DNA of 42,248 nt from Chromatocurvus sp046260765 (lineage in GTDB: Bacteria > Pseudomonadota > Gammaproteobacteria > Pseudomonadales > Halieaceae), in NCBI GenBank assembly GCA_046260765.1, contig JBHEOO010000022.1:1-42248 (forward strand), in the 5' to 3' direction. How positions within the stretch are numbered: position 1 is the first letter of the stretch; each line of letters begins with the position of its first letter. Made by a program: the position numbers and the translations under genes. Positions 40,850-42,248 of this stretch are shown here, piece after piece. The notes beneath the pieces are model-generated. The model worked only from the letters and a program-made list of their open reading frames with translations. It had not been told where the DNA came from and made no database searches.

Positions 40850-41538
40850 TGGCTCAGGGCGCGCGCAAGGCAGTCATTCTCAGCTCCGGTGGTCTCGACT
40901 CCACGACCGTGCTTGCAATGGCCCGCAGCGAGGGCTACCAGTGCCATACCCTAAGCTTCGATTACGGGCAGCGTCACCGGGCAGAGCTGCTCGCTGCCAA
41001 GCGCGTGTCCGAGGCCTATGGGGATGTTGATCACAAGGTGGTCACCCTTGATCTCGGTAGCATTGGCGGGTCAGCACTCACGGACCTCGCGATTGATGTT
41101 CCAGAAGAAGAGACACAGGGCATCCCGGTTACCTATGTGCCCGCGCGCAACACGGTGTTTCTATCAATCGCGCTGGGCTGGGCCGAGGTTCTTGAGGCGC
41201 GGGATATCTTTATCGGTGTCAACGCGGTCGACTACTCCGGCTATCCCGATTGTCGCCCGGCATTTATCAGTGCCTTCGAAAGCCTTGCAAACGTGGCGAC
41301 GCGCGCAGGGGTGGAGGGAGGCGGCATACGCATACATGCCCCGCTGCTCGATCTTGGCAAGGATGCGATTGTTCATCGCGGTCTGGCGCTGGGAGTTGAT
41401 TATGCGTTGACCGTGTCCTGCTACCAGGCCAATGAGGCGGGCGAGGCCTGCGGGCGCTGCGAGAGCTGCCGTCTGCGGCGGCAGGGATTCGAAGATGCGG
41501 GGGTTCCCGACCCAACGCGTTATCGCAGGGCTTATTGA
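40849..41538 (+). CDS. queC: 7-cyano-7-deazaguanine synthase
   Basis: QueC makes preQ0 from the QueE product using ATP and ammonia. The 229-aa protein has the PP-loop SGGLDSTT at 13-20, FDYGQRHRAEL, the substrate-binding GVNAVDYSGYPDCRP, and the zinc-binding CGRCESCRLRRQGF at the C-terminus. The ATG overlaps the queE stop (TGATG), so the two are coupled. No terminator was seen before the tRNA gene 94 nt downstream. Confidence 0.97.
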   Translation: MAQGARKAVILSSGGLDSTTVLAMARSEGYQCHTLSFDYGQRHRAELLAAKRVSEAYGDVDHKVVTLDLGSIGGSALTDLAIDVPEEETQGIPVTYVPARNTVFLSIALGWAEVLEARDIFIGVNAVDYSGYPDCRPAFISAFESLANVATRAGVEGGGIRIHAPLLDLGKDAIVHRGLALGVDYALTVSCYQANEAGEACGRCESCRLRRQGFEDAGVPDPTRYRRAY

Positions 41539-41632
41539 TATCCTAAAAAGTGCTTGAGTTTTCTCTGTCGATCAGTACCATACGCGCTTCTTTTGCAGCG
41601 TATGTTCATACGTTGTTGCCCGCCAGGTTTTC

Positions 41633-41707
41633 GGGCCGTTAGCTCNNNNNNNNNNCAGTTGGCTTTTAACCAATTGGTCGCTGGTTCGAATCCAGCACGG
41701 CCCACCA
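41633..41707 (+). tRNA. tRNA-Lys (UUU), interrupted by a run of ten Ns
   Basis: GGGCCGT (41633-41639) pairs with ACGGCCC before discriminator A41704 and encoded CCA. The anticodon loop CTTTTAA gives anticodon UUU. The T arm GCTGG-TTCGAAT-CCAGC is perfect. The D arm after AGCTC is replaced by Ns at 41646-41655. A typical tRNA-Lys would have about 11 nt there, so the tRNA is almost surely intact in the organism and the gap is an assembly artefact. A CGTATG-TT-CATACG palindrome lies just upstream (41599-41612). Confidence 0.9.
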
Positions 41708-41708
41708 T
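41690..41708 (+). repeat. Direct repeat, copy 1: 3' end of tRNA-Lys (putative attachment site)
   Basis: These 19 nt (A-TCCAGC...CCACCAT) include the 3' side of the T stem, the acceptor strand and CCA. They recur identically at 41870-41888. Tyrosine recombinases of integrative elements commonly use tRNA 3' ends as att cores. Confidence 0.7.
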
Positions 41709-41753
41709 ACAAACGCAAAATGCCACCCCCAAAGGGTGGCATTTTGCGTTTGT
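41709..41753 (+). terminator. Terminator after tRNA-Lys
   Basis: A perfect 20-bp stem (41709-41728 with 41734-41753) and loop CCAAA. The inner GC-rich part GCCACCC/GGGTGGC followed by ATTTTGCG acts as a rho-independent terminator; the A-rich left arm makes it bidirectional. Confidence 0.85.
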
Positions 41754-41786
41754 GGGGCTGGGTTCGTCTGGAGAGGACCCCTTCGA

Positions 41787-41866
41787 CAAATTGCGGCAGC
41801 AATTTGCAACGAGCGGCGTAGCCGCGAAGCCCCGTAGGGGTCGTAACAGCCCTTGGGCTGTTACGA
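41787..41866. repeat. Cluster of four consecutive perfect hairpins
   Basis: Within 80 nt lie CAAATTGC-GGCA-GCAATTTG (41787-41806), GCGGC-GTA-GCCGC (41813-41825), CCCC-GTA-GGGG (41830-41840) and a 12-bp stem with a TT loop (41841-41866; TCGTAACAGCCC on its left). Together they cover about 70 of the 80 nt. Two have the same loop, GTA. GACCCCT (41776-41782) could also pair with AGGGGTC, and CTTCG with CGAAG, allowing a branched fold. No function is recognised. Confidence 0.8.
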
Positions 41867-41869
41867 TTC

Positions 41870-41888
41870 ATCCAGCACGGCCCACCAT
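41870..41888 (+). repeat. Direct repeat, copy 2: tRNA 3' end (putative attachment site)
   Basis: Identical over 19 nt to 41690-41708, exactly 180 bp downstream and 24 nt before the end of the recombinase gene. The T-arm sequence before it is degenerate, so this is not a second tRNA gene. Confidence 0.7.
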
Positions 41889-41912
41889 TTTTCCTATTTT
41901 TGTATCAACGAC

Positions 41913-42248
41913 TTAGCGCGCTACCGCGCTAGACGCTTTGTGTTTTAGCACCATCAGTGCCGGAGTTTTGCCGGACTTTCCTTCGCACACCCTGTTTGCC
42001 GCCTCGGTAAGCTCCTCCAACTCGGGTGCTGAGTAGTGCGTAGTGATATCTCCGTTCTTGTGGCCAAGCAGTATTTTCCGGGTTTCCAATGGCACCCCGG
42101 CCGCGCGCAAACGACGTCCGAAAGTGTGTTTCAAGTCGTGTACCCTTATAGGCAGGTTCAGCTTGCGCCGAACCGACTTCCAGCCATTGTTGTCGATGCT
42201 GCGCACCGGACGACCGTAGTAAGTGAAGACGCGTTCCGGGTGTTGCCC
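41913..42248 (-). CDS. Tyrosine recombinase / phage-type integrase (N-terminal part outside window)
   Basis: 112 C-terminal codons are visible; the frame stays open to the window edge. It shows the catalytic-domain motifs HDLKHTFGRRLRAAGV (box II), LLGHKNGD (the later H box) and ITTHYS with the nucleophilic Tyr. Box II has Lys where most family members have the catalytic Arg (HxxR); I believe this HDLKHTF form occurs in a subgroup of chromosomal integrases. It ends next to a duplicated tRNA-Lys 3' end, as expected for an element integrated at that gene. The rest of the element lies beyond the right edge. Confidence 0.88.
   Translation of the reverse strand, partial: GQHPERVFTYYGRPVRSIDNNGWKSVRRKLNLPIRVHDLKHTFGRRLRAAGVPLETRKILLGHKNGDITTHYSAPELEELTEAANRVCEGKSGKTPALMVLKHKASSAVAR

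Noticed and set aside
41787..41866. CRISPR array
   Set aside because: The hairpins differ from one another in sequence and there are no repeat-spacer units and no cas genes.
41532..41871. Several open frames across tRNA-Lys and the hairpin cluster
   Set aside because: They run through the Ns and the antisense of the tRNA; such sequences are a known source of false proteins.
41842..41888. Second tRNA gene
   Set aside because: Only the last 19 nt match; there is no acceptor 5' strand, anticodon arm or normal T loop.

Overview
This window is a stretch of gammaproteobacterial chromosome with high GC content. It carries almost only housekeeping genes, packed tightly and often with overlapping start and stop codons. 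The gene orders rsfS-rlmH-mrdA-mrdB-mltB-rlpA-dacA-ybeD-lipB and aspS-yebC-ruvCAB-ybgC-tolQRAB-pal-cpoB-queE-queC are typical of Pseudomonas-like and Cellvibrionales/Halieaceae-like marine bacteria. The argF/grxD/bfr/bfd neighbourhood also resembles Pseudomonas. The genus cannot be fixed from the sequence alone.

Left part, 1-9400. A TonB-dependent receptor runs off the left edge. Next come the fatty-acid beta-oxidation pair fadB-fadA and the arginine genes argD-argF, all on the minus strand. A small iron and Fe-S block follows: grxD (plus), bfr and bfd (minus). Promoter-level signals are unusually readable here: sigma70-like promoters for fadBA, argDF and bfd, an IscR type-1-like site upstream of grxD, and a Fur box lying on the bfd promoter.

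Middle, 9400-20900. A plus-strand run covers proA, nadD, ribosome genes (rsfS, rlmH), the elongasome pair PBP2/RodA, peptidoglycan enzymes (MltB, RlpA, DacA), ybeD-lipB and prfC. The usual partner of lipB, lipA, is not next to it. A degenerate 16-bp tandem repeat lies between rlpA and dacA.

Right of centre, 20900-28550, is mostly minus strand. It holds glutathione peroxidase, an acyl-CoA desaturase, a secreted endonuclease/exonuclease/phosphatase-fold protein, a glutamine-synthetase-family ligase with a LuxR-type regulator upstream, a lytic transglycosylase and proS.

Right part, 28800-41540, is plus strand. It holds an HU protein with a histone-H1-like tail, an FmdB zinc ribbon protein, aspS, yebC, ruvCAB (with a LexA-like box upstream), the complete Tol-Pal operon, and queE-queC.

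The far right end is a tRNA-Lys(UUU) gene interrupted by an assembly gap of ten Ns. Its last 19 bases (including CCA) are repeated exactly 180 bp downstream, and a tyrosine recombinase gene follows immediately. This looks like the edge of an element integrated at the tRNA gene. Between the two tRNA 3' ends lie a 45-nt terminator and a dense cluster of four perfect hairpins. That cluster, and a family of intergenic elements with a conserved core and locus-specific complementary arms (20931-21067 and 32442-32554), are the least explained structures in the window.
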